Origin: Streptomyces sp. NBC_01481
GTDB lineage: Bacteria; Actinomycetota; Actinomycetes; Streptomycetales; Streptomycetaceae
Reading direction: 5' to 3'
DNA length: 64,000 nucleotides
Assembly (NCBI RefSeq): GCF_026339995.1
Contig: NZ_JAPEPT010000004.1
Location: forward strand, 186,001-250,000
The notes under the pieces are model-generated. The model worked only from the letters and a program-made list of their open reading frames with translations. It did no database searches and was not told the DNA's origin. The translations under genes were made by a program, and so were the position numbers. Shown here in pieces: positions 1-8,969 of the stretch (position 1 is the first letter of the stretch; each line of letters begins with the position of its first letter).

Positions 1-345
1 GCCGACAGTGGGTACGCTTCCGCCGCGTCCTTCGAGGCCCTCGCCGACCTCCCGCTACTGGTCTCGGTCACCAGCGATGCCGACCAGGCAGGCTTTCCCG
101 CGAAACGTCAGCAGGCCCCTGCCGGCCAGCAGGACATGGCGGCCCGCCTCGCCACCCCAACAGGACGGGCCCAGTACCGTCAACGCAGTGCCCTGGTCGA
201 GCCGGGATTCGCCCAGATCTTCCAACGCTTCGGACGACACCTCAACTACCGCGGCCGCCAGGCGGTGGACGCCGAGATCAAGCTCCTCGGCACGGTACAC
301 AACCTCAACAAGCTCATCAATCACACGCCCAAGAAGCACTCTTGA
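1..345 (+). pseudogene. IS transposase C-terminal remnant
   Basis: An open frame runs in from the left edge without a visible start and ends at a TGA at 343-345. It opens with ADSGYAS, typical of a DDE-family transposase active-site region, and ends with a basic tail (…HNLNKLINHTPKKHS) like the C-termini of IS1182/IS4-like enzymes (the …AxHNLxKL pattern is family knowledge). Only about 114 residues lie in the window, so the upstream part may be intact or missing. It stops 50 bp before the first possible narG start, and the neighbouring narG is deleted internally, which fits an unstable accessory region. The family assignment is a motif-level guess; that it is a transposase is fairly secure. 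Confidence 0.6.
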
Positions 346-394
346 CCTTCACCGGGCCGGAGCCGTGCGACAGCCTCTAGACGAGGTGACGGTC

Positions 395-2694
395 GTGACG
401 GATGCCGGGATGCCCAGGTCCTCTGCTCCACCCGCCGGGCGGGGTGGAGCAGGCGCCGCAGCGGATGCGCTGTTGCAGGCCGGTCACTTCTTCACCCGGC
501 GCGATGTCTCGCCCGATCTGCGGGCGGTTTTTCGCAAGGGAGGGCGGGAGGGCGACGTCTTCTACCGGGACCGGTGGAGCCACGACAAGCTCGTGCGCTC
601 GACGCACGGCGTGAACTGCACCGGCTCGTGCTCGTGGAAGGTCTACGTCAAGGACGGGATCATCACCTGGGAGAGCCAGCAGACCGACTATCCGTCCGTC
701 GGCCCGGACTCCCCGGAGTACGAGCCGCGCGGCTGCCCACGGGGGGCGGCTTTCTCCTGGTACACCTACTCGCCCACCCGGGTGCGCTTCCCGTACGCCC
801 GCGGAGTCCTGGTCGAGATGTACCGGGAGGCCAAGACACGACTGGGCGACCCGGTGCTCGCGTGGGCCGACGTGGTGGGTGACCCGGACCGGCGCCGCCG
901 CTATCAGAAGGCCCGTGGCAAGGGCGGCCATGTGCGGGTGACGTGGGACGAGGCGGTCGAGATCGTGGCCGCCGCCCATGTGCACACGATCAAGAGGTGG
1001 GGCCCGGACCGTATCGCCGGCTTCTCGCCGATCCCGGCACTGCTGACACGCTCGCCCTGTCCGCACGGCTCGGATGGATGCCCTCCTACCCGCAGTTCGA
1101 CCGCAACCCGCTCGACCTGGCCGACGACGCGGCGGCTGGCGGTGAGGAGGCATCGGCGTACATCACCCGCAAGCTGTCCGCGGGCGAGTTGGGCTGGGCC
1201 TGCGAGGACCCCGACGCTGCGGAGAACTGGCCGCGCTGCCTGTTGTGGCGTGCGAATCTGCTCGGCTCCTCGGGCAAGGGCAACGAGTACTTCCTCAAGC
1301 ACCTGCTCGGCACGCACACCAGCCTGCGCGCGCAGGAGACCCCGCCCGACCTCCGGCCCCGCGATGTGGCGTGGCGGAACGAGGCACCCGAGGGGAAGCT
1401 CGACCTGCTGCTGGCGCTGGACTTCCGGATGACCAGCTCCACGCTGCTCGCCGATGTCGTGCTGCCCGCCGCGACGTGGTACGAGAAGCACGATCTGTCC
1501 TCGACCGACATGCACCCCTTCGTCCACGCGTTCAACCCGGCGATCGACCCGCCCTGGGAGACCAGGTCCGACTTCGCCGCCTTCACGGCGATCGCGCGCA
1601 GGTGCAGCGAGCTGGCACGGGAACACCTCGGAGTGCGGCGTGATCTCGTCGCCACAGCGCTGCAGCACGACACGCCGGGCGAGACGGCACAGCCGCTCGG
1701 CACCGTCGACGACTGGCGCACCGGCGACATCGCCCCGCAGCCCGGCCGCACGATGCCGGTATTCACCGTGGTCGAGCGCGACTACGGCGCGGTCGCCGAC
1801 AAGCTCACCGCACTCGGACCGCTCACCGAGCAGCTCGGGCTGACCACCAAGGGCGTCACCTACCGCCCCGACGAGGAGGTCGCACGGCTCGCCGCAACAG
1901 GCGGAGTGATGCTCGGGGGAGCGGGCGACGGACGACCGGCCCTGGACACCGACGCCAAGATGGCCGATGCCATCCTGGCCCTGTCCGGCTCCACCAACGG
2001 CCGGCTCGCCGTACAGGGCTTCCGCACCGCGGAGCAGCGGGTCGGGCAGCCGCTCGCTCACCTCGCCGAAGGCAGCGAGGAGCGGCGCATCACCTTCGCT
2101 GACACCCAGGCCCAGCCCGTCCCCGTGATCACCAGCCCCGAGTGGTCCGGCAGCGAGACCGGCGGCCGACGCTACGCCGCGTTCACCACCAACGTCGAGG
2201 AACTCAAGCCCTGGCACACCCTCACCGGCCGGATGCACTTCCTCCTCGATCACGACTGGATACACGAATTCGGCGAGACGCTGCCGATCTACCGCCCGCC
2301 TCTGGACATGCACCGGCTCTTCGGAGAGCCCGAGATCGGCCCGGACGGCGCGCGGCAGGTCACGGTCCGGTACCTGACACCGCACTCGAAGTGGTCGATC
2401 CACTCGGAGTACCAGGACAACCTGGTGCTGCGCGCGATCGTCTCGCACCGGATGCCCACCGGCACCGTCTACGTTCACCACGCGCAGGAACGGGTCGTCG
2501 ACGTCCCCATCGCCGAGGCCAGCGGGCGGCGCGGCGGCATCCACAATTCGCTGACCCGCATCCTGATCAAGCCCACCCATCTGATCGGCGGCTACGGGCA
2601 GTTGTCGTTCGCCTTCAACTACCTGGGCCCAACGGGCAACCAGCGCGACGAGGTGACGGTGATCCGTCGCCGCTCCCAGGAGGTGACGTACTGA
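395..2694 (+). pseudogene. narG: narG, respiratory nitrate reductase alpha subunit, internally deleted and frameshifted
   Basis: NarG is the Mo-bisMGD catalytic subunit of membrane nitrate reductase, normally about 1,230 residues. Here about 215 residues in frame 2 carry the FS0 iron-sulfur site (HGVNCTGSCSW, H71/C75/C79, then RGCPRG) and end at GFSPIPA (1037-1039). The family sequence resumes in frame 1 at RLGWMPSYPQF (about 1066) and runs to 2694. Compared with E. coli NarG, roughly 480 residues are gone between these points, including the YDWY region that supplies the Mo-ligand Asp, and the frame is shifted. A second, in-frame gap of about 37 residues lies near 2425-2431, where DNLVL runs straight into RAIVSHRMP. 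Start: GTG 395 or ATG 410. The TGA overlaps the narH ATG. Confidence 0.9.
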
Positions 2695-4370
2695 TGAAGG
2701 TGATGGCCCAGCTGGCCATGGTGATGAACCTCGACAAGTGCATCGGCTGCCACACCTGCTCGGTCACCTGCAAACAGGCATGGACCAATCGCAGCGGCGT
2801 CGAGTACGTCTGGTTCAACAACGTCGAGACCCGGCCCGGCCAGGGCTACCCGCGGCGCTACGAGGACCAGGAGAGGTGGCAGGGCGGCTGGGTCCGCACC
2901 CGCAGCGGGCGTCTCAGGCTCAAGGCGGGCGGGCGCCTGCGCAAGCTGTTCACCATATTCGCCAACCCAGTGCTGCCCAACATCCGTGACTACTACGAAC
3001 CCTGGACCTACGACTACGAGAAGCTCACCACCGCGCCGCTGGGCGACGACTTCCCGGTCGCGCAGCCCAAGTCGCTCATCTCCGGCGAGCCGATGCGCAT
3101 CGAGTGGAGCGCGAACTGGGACGACAGTCTCGGCGGCGGGGCAGAGGTATGCGACGGCGACCCCATCGTCGAACGCATCCGCCGCGAGGCAGAGGAGAAG
3201 GTGCGCTTCCAGTACGAGCAGGCGTACATGTTCTATCTGCCGCGCATCTGCGAGCACTGCCTGAATCCTTCGTGTGTCGCATCCTGCCCTTCGGGCGCGC
3301 TCTACAAGCGCTCCGAGGACGGCATCGTCCTCGTCGACCAGGACCGCTGCCGGGGCTGGCGGATGTGCGTGACCGGCTGCCCGTACAAGAAGGTCTACTT
3401 CAACCACCGCACCGGCAAAGCCGAGAAGTGCACGTTCTGCTATCCCTGTGTGGAAGTCGGCCTCCCTACAGTGTGCTCAGAAACCTGCGTGGGGCGCCTG
3501 CGCTACATCGGCCTCGTCCTCTACGACGCCGACCGGGTCGGCGCCGCCGCATCGGTCACCGACGAGAAGGACCTCTACCAGGCGCAATTGGATCTTTTCC
3601 TCGATCCGTCCGATCCGCAGGTGATCGCGGCTGCACGCCGGGACGGCATCCCCGACGACTGGCTGGAGTCCGCGCTCCGCTCCCCCGTCTACGCCCTGGC
3701 CAAGGAATACCGGGTGGCGCTTCCGCTCCATCCGGAGTTCCGCACCATTCCGATGGTCTGGTACGTGCCGCCGCTGTCGCCGATCGTCGATGCGCTGACC
3801 GACACCGGTCACGACGGCGAGGACGCGGACAACCTCTTCGGCGCCATCGACACTCTGCGGATCCCGATCGAGTATCTCGCCGAACTGTTCACCGCCGGGG
3901 ACACGGAGCCCGTGCGCCAGGCGCTGCAGCGGCTCTCGGCCATGCGGTCGTACATGCGGGCCGTCAACCTCGGAGACCCACCTGATGAACGGGCTGCAGA
4001 GGCAGCCGGTATGACCGGTCGGGAGGTCACTTCGCTCTATCGGCTGCTCGCCATCGCCAAGTACCACGACCGCTACGTGATCCCCACGGCGTACGAGGCA
4101 GAAGGACGGCAGCTCGAAGAGACCGGCTGCAGCCTCGATTTCGAAGGCGGCCCCGGGATGTACGACAGTGGGCCGTTCGGCGAAGCCTCGGGCCGGCCCG
4201 TACCCGTCTCGGTGGAGACCTTCCACGCTCTCAAGGAACGGCAGACCACCGGCGGTATCGCCGACCCACAGCGTCAGGGCGCTCGGATCAACTTGCTGAA
4301 CTGGGACGGCAAGGGGCGGCCCGAGGGCATGTTCCCGCCCGAGCGCCCGCAGCCGGAGGAGAAACCGTGA
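2694..4370 (+). CDS. narH: Nitrate reductase beta subunit NarH
   Basis: NarH is the iron-sulfur electron-transfer subunit that passes electrons from NarI haem to NarG on the cytoplasmic face of the membrane. The 558-residue product has the full ferredoxin-like cysteine sets: CIGCHTCSVTC at residues 16-26, CEHCLNPSCVASCP, a third set in which Trp replaces a Cys (CRGWRMCVTGCP, as in the [3Fe-4S] cluster of NarH), and CTFC…CSETCVGR. The length matches streptomycete NarH, and no break is visible. The ATG overlaps the narG stop (ATGA) and the stop overlaps the narJ GTG, so translation is coupled. With narG broken, the protein probably has no catalytic partner unless another narG exists in the genome. 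Confidence 0.93.
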   Translation: MKVMAQLAMVMNLDKCIGCHTCSVTCKQAWTNRSGVEYVWFNNVETRPGQGYPRRYEDQERWQGGWVRTRSGRLRLKAGGRLRKLFTIFANPVLPNIRDYYEPWTYDYEKLTTAPLGDDFPVAQPKSLISGEPMRIEWSANWDDSLGGGAEVCDGDPIVERIRREAEEKVRFQYEQAYMFYLPRICEHCLNPSCVASCPSGALYKRSEDGIVLVDQDRCRGWRMCVTGCPYKKVYFNHRTGKAEKCTFCYPCVEVGLPTVCSETCVGRLRYIGLVLYDADRVGAAASVTDEKDLYQAQLDLFLDPSDPQVIAAARRDGIPDDWLESALRSPVYALAKEYRVALPLHPEFRTIPMVWYVPPLSPIVDALTDTGHDGEDADNLFGAIDTLRIPIEYLAELFTAGDTEPVRQALQRLSAMRSYMRAVNLGDPPDERAAEAAGMTGREVTSLYRLLAIAKYHDRYVIPTAYEAEGRQLEETGCSLDFEGGPGMYDSGPFGEASGRPVPVSVETFHALKERQTTGGIADPQRQGARINLLNWDGKGRPEGMFPPERPQPEEKP

Positions 4371-5002
4371 TCGCCGAACGCCACGCCGCAGTGGTCTGCC
4401 AAGCAGCGTCGGTCCTGCTGCGGTATCCCGACGGGGACGTCCGGGACCGTGTCCCCCTGGTCACCGGAACCGTGACCGCGCTGCCCTCCGGCGCGGCGCG
4501 ATCCGCGCTGACCCGCATCCTCGAACATCTCGCGGACACGTCACCCCGCGACCTCGCCGAGCACTATGTGGCCACCTTCGACCGACGCCGCCGCTGCTGC
4601 CTCTACCTGACGTGGTGGACCGACGGCGAGACCCGCCGCCGTGGCCAGGCCCTGGCCACTCTCAAGGATCGCTACCGCAGCAGCTGTCTGGAACTCGGCG
4701 GCAACGAACTGCCGGACTACCTTCCGGTCGTGCTCGAGTACGCGGCAACCGGCGACCTGGCCGACGGGCTTGCCCTGCTGCAGGAACACCGTGCCGGCAT
4801 CGAACTGCTCAGACTGGCACTGCGGGACGCGGGCTCGCCGTACACCGCCGTGGTCGAGGCGGTATGCGCACTGCTGCCCGGCCCCTCACCCCAGGACCGC
4901 GCTGCCGCTCAGCGCCTGGCCCGGAGCGGACCGCCTCAGGAGACCGTCGGCTTGGAGCTGGAGCCTTACGATCCGGCACCATCGGGAGGTGCCCGGCGGT
5001 GA
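4367..5002 (+). CDS. narJ: Nitrate reductase assembly chaperone NarJ
   Basis: NarJ is a cytoplasmic, all-helical chaperone of the TorD/NarJ type. It binds apo-NarG and holds it until the Mo cofactor and FS0 are inserted. The 211-residue product has the family pattern: an N-terminal ASVLLRYPD segment, DLAEHYVATFDRRRRCCLYLTWW in the middle, and GNELPDYLPVVLEYAA, which corresponds to the conserved ELPDHLPxxLE stretch. GTG at 4367 overlaps the narH TGA by four bases, and the TGA overlaps the narI GTG in the same way. The reading frame is intact despite the broken narG upstream. Confidence 0.9.
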   Translation: MIAERHAAVVCQAASVLLRYPDGDVRDRVPLVTGTVTALPSGAARSALTRILEHLADTSPRDLAEHYVATFDRRRRCCLYLTWWTDGETRRRGQALATLKDRYRSSCLELGGNELPDYLPVVLEYAATGDLADGLALLQEHRAGIELLRLALRDAGSPYTAVVEAVCALLPGPSPQDRAAAQRLARSGPPQETVGLELEPYDPAPSGGARR

Positions 5003-5733
5003 GCGCTCTCGATGTCCTCCTGTGGGGCGTTCTGCCGTACGTCACCATCGTGATCCTCGTCGGCGGCACCGTGTGGCGGTACCGGTACGACCAGTTCGGC
5101 TGGACCACCCGCTCCTCCGAGCTGTACGAGTCGCGGCTGCTGCGCATCGGCAGTCCGCTCTTCCACTTCGGCATCCTCGTGGTCGTCATCGGCCATGTGA
5201 TCGGACTGGTCATCCCGCAGGGCTGGACTTCGGCCGCGGGCCTCTCCGAGGGGGCGTACCACGTGCAGGCGCTGGTGCTCGGTGGCGTCGCCGGCTTTGC
5301 CACCCTCATCGGAGTGGTGATCCTGATCTATCGCCGACGCACCACGGGGCCGGTGTTCATGGCGACGACGCGGAACGACAAGGGCATGTACGTCGTCCTC
5401 GTCGCGGCCATCGTCGCGGGACTGGCGACCACTCTGCTGGGCGCGGGTGTCATCGGCGAAGAGCACAACTACCGCGCGACCGTCTCGCCCTGGTTCCGTT
5501 CCGTCTTCACGCTGCAGCCCGATATCGACTCCATGGCCGCCGCGCCGCAGTCCTTCCAACTGCACACGCTCATCGGCATGCTGCTCTTCGCCGTCTGGCC
5601 GTTCACCCGGCTCGTACACGCCTTCACTGCGCCGATCGGCTATCTGTTCCGGCCGTACATCGTCTACCGGTCCCGCTCAGTCGGCGCCCGATCGCGACCG
5701 CGTCGACACGGCTGGGAAGGCCCGAGCTCGTAG
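4999..5733 (+). CDS. narI: Nitrate reductase gamma subunit NarI (cytochrome b)
   Basis: NarI is the diheme membrane anchor that oxidises menaquinol and feeds NarH. The 244-residue product shows five hydrophobic helices and the paired haem ligands: H56 and H66 (LFHFG…GHVIG) and H189 and H207 (QLHTLIG…RLVHAF). The start is GTG 4999, which overlaps the narJ stop. The C-terminus is a short Arg-rich cytoplasmic tail. This is the last gene of the nar operon; 263 bp without a gene follow. The gene is intact. Confidence 0.92.
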   Translation: MSALDVLLWGVLPYVTIVILVGGTVWRYRYDQFGWTTRSSELYESRLLRIGSPLFHFGILVVVIGHVIGLVIPQGWTSAAGLSEGAYHVQALVLGGVAGFATLIGVVILIYRRRTTGPVFMATTRNDKGMYVVLVAAIVAGLATTLLGAGVIGEEHNYRATVSPWFRSVFTLQPDIDSMAAAPQSFQLHTLIGMLLFAVWPFTRLVHAFTAPIGYLFRPYIVYRSRSVGARSRPRRHGWEGPSS

Positions 5734-5996
5734 CGCGTCGGGCCCGTCACGGCTGCCTGCCTGCGGACCGACGTCAGGGCCTGCCGTCCTCAGGTGTGGA
5801 CCGTGTGGCCCTGATCCCGCCGCTGCTGGGGGCACCAGGATGGTGGCGAAGGGGCTAACCCGAACTCACGACTTTCGCCGATGCCTGGGATTTCCTGGTC
5901 GCCCGAACGGTTTAACGCGCTAGCGGGTGACGGTCAGCCGCACGTTCTTGACGATCACCGCCAATCCGCGCACTGGCACAACAGAGAGCAGAAGCC
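5734..5996. other. Gap after the nar operon
   Basis: There is no convincing coding region or hairpin terminator in these 263 bp. An AG-rich AGAGAGCAGAAG at 5981-5995 directly precedes the flavodoxin ATG at 5997 and serves as its ribosome binding site. The rest has no recognised repeat. Confidence 0.4.
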
Positions 5997-6506
5997 ATGA
6001 ACGTTCTGGTGGGATACGCCACCGCACACGGCTCCACACGGGAGATCGCGGAGCGCATCGGAACACGCCTCGGCGAGGCGGGCCTGAAGGCCGATGTGCG
6101 GTCCATGAGCGAGGTCGAGGACGCGGACGAGTACGAGGCGTTCGTGCTCGGCAGCGCGGTCCATGGGCAGGCCTGGCTGGACGCGGCGAAGGACTTTGTG
6201 CACCGCAACAGCGATCTGTTCCAGGTCCGCCCCGTGTGGATTTTCAGCGTGGGGATGCCTGGCGCGATGCGCGGCCCGTGGAGGCGCTTGGCCGGCAAGG
6301 AGGAAACGGTCATCATCGACGACATCCCCGATCACATCCCTTACCGGACCCATCGGCTTCTGTCGGGTGTCATCAAGCCCGGCCAGCTGCCCATCACCGG
6401 GCGAGTGATCTTCCGGCTGATGGGCCTCAGGTACGGCGACTACCGCGACTGGTCGGCCATTGACACCTGGGCGGATGGCATCGCCAGGGAGCTTTGCACC
6501 CCCTGA
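5997..6506 (+). CDS. Flavodoxin-domain protein (HemG-like)
   Basis: The 169-residue product begins MNVLVGYATAHGSTREIAERI, the FMN phosphate-binding loop (T/S-x-T-x-G-S-T) of flavodoxins. It continues with the EYEAFVLGSAVHGQAWLDAAKDFV segment of the menaquinone-dependent protoporphyrinogen oxidase (HemG)/flavodoxin_5 group. It probably transfers electrons through FMN in the cytoplasm; oxidation of protoporphyrinogen is only a family-based possibility. Proteins of this kind commonly sit beside nitrate-respiration and universal-stress genes in actinobacteria, as here. The start is the ATG preceded by an AGAGAGCAGAAG Shine-Dalgarno stretch. Confidence 0.8.
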   Translation: MNVLVGYATAHGSTREIAERIGTRLGEAGLKADVRSMSEVEDADEYEAFVLGSAVHGQAWLDAAKDFVHRNSDLFQVRPVWIFSVGMPGAMRGPWRRLAGKEETVIIDDIPDHIPYRTHRLLSGVIKPGQLPITGRVIFRLMGLRYGDYRDWSAIDTWADGIARELCTP

Positions 6507-6637
6507 CGGGGAGGGGCCCTTCCGGGTGCGGCGAGCCTCACCGCGGACGCCAGGTTGTGGGGAGCATCCTCGCGTGGCGGGCTTCGCCGGGGGCGGGCAG
6601 CGTGGACTACGGGGCACAGCGAGAGAGGCGACAGGGC

Positions 6638-7108
6638 ATGGAAAGCAAAGCATCGGCGGGCCGGGTTGTGGTGGGTGTCGATGGATCACCGTCGTCGCAG
6701 TCGGCTCTGCGGTGGGCGATGAGGCACGCCGGTCTCATCGGGGGCGTCGTGGAGGCGGTGTGTGCGTGGGAGCTTCCGGGGATGCGCGGCTGGTCGGCTC
6801 CGGCGGTGGACGCCGACCTCGACGAGGAGGTCGCACATTCCGGGTTCGTCGAAGAGCTGCGACGTGTGGTTGGGGACGCGCCGTCCGTGGAGGTGCGGGA
6901 GCGTTTCGTGCGGGGTAATCCGACGGAGGTGTTGCTGGCCGCGGCGGAAGGGGCTGAGGTTCTGGTGGTGGGAAGCCGGGGCCGGGGTGGATTCGTCCGT
7001 GCTCTCCTGGGCTCTGTGAGCCAGCAATGTGCTCTGCACGCGACGTGTCCGGTGGTCATCGTCCGGCCCAACAGCAAGGCGGGAGTGGACCCGACCGAGG
7101 CTGCCTGA
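6638..7108 (+). CDS. Universal stress protein (single Usp domain)
   Basis: The 156-residue product carries one Usp domain: RVVVGVDGSPSSQSALRWAMRHA at the N-terminus and the ATP-binding signature VVGSRGRGGFVRALLGSVSQQCALHATCPVVIVR at the C-terminus (G-2x-G-9x-G-S/T pattern). Usp proteins bind ATP and are induced by hypoxia, starvation or oxidative stress. ATG 6638 was chosen because the homology starts about 12 residues later and GAGAGAGGCGACAGG precedes it; the open frame extends upstream to 6494 without similarity. It lies between the flavodoxin and an ABC-transporter pair. Confidence 0.88.
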   Translation: MESKASAGRVVVGVDGSPSSQSALRWAMRHAGLIGGVVEAVCAWELPGMRGWSAPAVDADLDEEVAHSGFVEELRRVVGDAPSVEVRERFVRGNPTEVLLAAAEGAEVLVVGSRGRGGFVRALLGSVSQQCALHATCPVVIVRPNSKAGVDPTEAA

Positions 7109-7181
7109 GCCACGTTTCCTGCGTCCTGCTCGGCAGGGGGACGGCGAACGGCGCCTTCGCCGACAAGAGGGAGGCGGTACG

Positions 7182-8102
7182 GTGCAGCGCGCGACACCGG
7201 CGATCGAAGTCAATGCCCTGACGAAACGGTACGGGAAGACCATCGGCGTCGAGCGGCTGGACATCACCGTGAACAGGGGCGAGGTGTTCGGATTTCTCGG
7301 CCCCAATGGGGCGGGCAAGACGACGACCATCCGCTGCCTGGTCGGGCTCCTGCGGCCGACGTCCGGGCGGGTCCGTGTGCTGGGCCTGGATCCCGTTGCC
7401 GACCACCTCCGGCTGACGCCGGCACTTGGTTATCTGCCCGGTGAGCTGCGGCTGTACCCGGAGTTGACAGGCCGGCAGACGCTAGAACTGCTGGCTGACC
7501 TGCAGGGGGCGGCAGTGCCGCGCTGCGCGGAACTGTGCGAGCGGCTCGCGTTGTCCGACGCGGTCCTCGGGCGCAGAGTTCTGGAGTACTCGCGTGGGAT
7601 GAAGCAGAAGCTGGGACTCGTCCAGGCGTTGCAGCACGACCCCGAGCTGGTGGTGCTCGACGAGCCGACCGAAGGCCTGGACCCGTTGGTCCAGGAGACG
7701 TTCTTCGAACTGCTGGCGGAGGCCGTGGCAGCGGGACGCACCGTCCTGCTCTCCAGCCATGTGCTGCCCGAGGTGCAGCGCACCTGCGAGCGGGTGGCGA
7801 TTGTCCGGGACGGGCGTCTGGTGACTGTACGCAGAGTGGCGGCCCTGCGCGAGGCCCGCGCCAGAAAGGTCCGGCTCACCTTCACCGACGGCCAGGGACG
7901 GCGCCCGCTCGGTGCGGCCGAACAGTGGGTGCCGAAGTGGGAGGGCGAACAGGTCGAGCTGCTCGTACCGCCCGATCAGTTGGTGGATGCTCTTCGCGAC
8001 CTGCTCACACTGCCGGTCGGAGACCTGACGGTCGAGGAGGCGGGCCTGGACGAAGCCTTCCTCGACTTCTACCGGCATCCTGATGCCGAGGACCAGCCGT
8101 GA
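7182..8102 (+). CDS. ABC transporter ATP-binding protein
   Basis: The 306-residue protein has all ATPase motifs in order: Walker A GPNGAGKTT at 40-48, signature EYSRGMKQ at about 135-142, Walker B ELVVLDEP at 155-162 and the switch His in LLSSHVL (H193). It belongs to the CcmA/drug-exporter-like (ABC-2) group and energises the permease encoded by the next gene. The stop overlaps that gene's GTG (GTGA), so the two are translationally coupled. The start is GTG 7182, preceded by GAGGGAGGCGG. The substrate cannot be told from sequence. Confidence 0.88.
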   Translation: MQRATPAIEVNALTKRYGKTIGVERLDITVNRGEVFGFLGPNGAGKTTTIRCLVGLLRPTSGRVRVLGLDPVADHLRLTPALGYLPGELRLYPELTGRQTLELLADLQGAAVPRCAELCERLALSDAVLGRRVLEYSRGMKQKLGLVQALQHDPELVVLDEPTEGLDPLVQETFFELLAEAVAAGRTVLLSSHVLPEVQRTCERVAIVRDGRLVTVRRVAALREARARKVRLTFTDGQGRRPLGAAEQWVPKWEGEQVELLVPPDQLVDALRDLLTLPVGDLTVEEAGLDEAFLDFYRHPDAEDQP

Positions 8103-8920
8103 GGAGCCGCTTTGCGTTGTTGTGGCTGGCGCTGCACCGGCGCCGTCGGATGCTGGCGGCGCTGGCCTTCGGGATGGTGGTCTTCGAAACCCTCATCGTG
8201 GTGATCGCCAATACAATTCCGCCCACCCAGCTTTTCGGCGGGCAGGGACGAACGCCGCCGGGCGCGTTCAAGGCCTTCAGCGGTTCCACCGGCGATGTGT
8301 CGATCGCCAGTTATCCCGGACTGCTGGGCGCCGGACTGGTCCACCCTTTCTGGATTGCCATGCAGCTCACGGTGATCGGATCGCTCGCAGCCGCCGCGGT
8401 GGCTGCCGACGTGGAGTCCGGGACGATCGAACTTCTGATGGTCCGGCCCGTCTCCCGGGCACGCCTGCTGGCCGAGCGGACGGCCGCCCTCGCCATCGCC
8501 TCCGTGCTGCTCAACGCGGCGGCCACGGGCACCATGGCCGTCGGAGTTCTGCTCTCACCGCGCTTGCACCGCGAGGTGCCGATCACCGGTGTTTTCTCCG
8601 CAGGGCTGCTCGGCTGCGGCTTTGCCCTCTGCCTGACCGGTTTTGCGCTCGCCGTCTCGGCCGTGGGTCGAAGGAGAGGTCAGGTGGTCGGGGCGACGAT
8701 AGCCGTCGGATCCGTGGGATTCGCCGTGAACTTCGTCGCGCTGGCCTGGTCCAGGGCGGCGCCCTTGCGCTTCGTCAGCCCGTTCCACTACTACACACCG
8801 GGTGATGCGCTGGCCGACGGCACGGTCCCGTGGGTCGCGTTCGGTGTCCTGGCAGGTGCCGGTCTGGCCGGTCTGGCCGCGGCGTTCGTACTGCTCGCGC
8901 GTCGGGACCTCGCACCGTAG
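8099..8920 (+). CDS. ABC-2 type membrane permease
   Basis: The 273-residue hydrophobic protein has about six predicted membrane spans: LAALAFGMVVFETLIVVIA, an amphipathic stretch, LTVIGSLAAAAVAADV followed by the ABC-2 signature ESGTIELLMVRPVSRARLL, then three further helices and a final LAGAGLAGLAAAFVLLA. It pairs with the ATPase whose stop overlaps its GTG. ABC-2 permeases of this type usually export small molecules or act in self-resistance. The ligand is unknown. The gene converges on the broken Usp gene to its right. Confidence 0.85.
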   Translation: MRSRFALLWLALHRRRRMLAALAFGMVVFETLIVVIANTIPPTQLFGGQGRTPPGAFKAFSGSTGDVSIASYPGLLGAGLVHPFWIAMQLTVIGSLAAAAVAADVESGTIELLMVRPVSRARLLAERTAALAIASVLLNAAATGTMAVGVLLSPRLHREVPITGVFSAGLLGCGFALCLTGFALAVSAVGRRRGQVVGATIAVGSVGFAVNFVALAWSRAAPLRFVSPFHYYTPGDALADGTVPWVAFGVLAGAGLAGLAAAFVLLARRDLAP

Positions 8921-8969
8921 CGCCGGGCTTGAGGGCGCCCGGGCGCCCCGCGGTTGCGGCCACACACCG

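Noticed and set aside
904..2580. Long minus-strand open frames antisense to narG (and similar antisense frames over most genes)
   Set aside because: They are products of GC-rich codon use: repetitive Arg/Gly/Pro composition, no domain, no ribosome binding site; the plus frame has clear homology.
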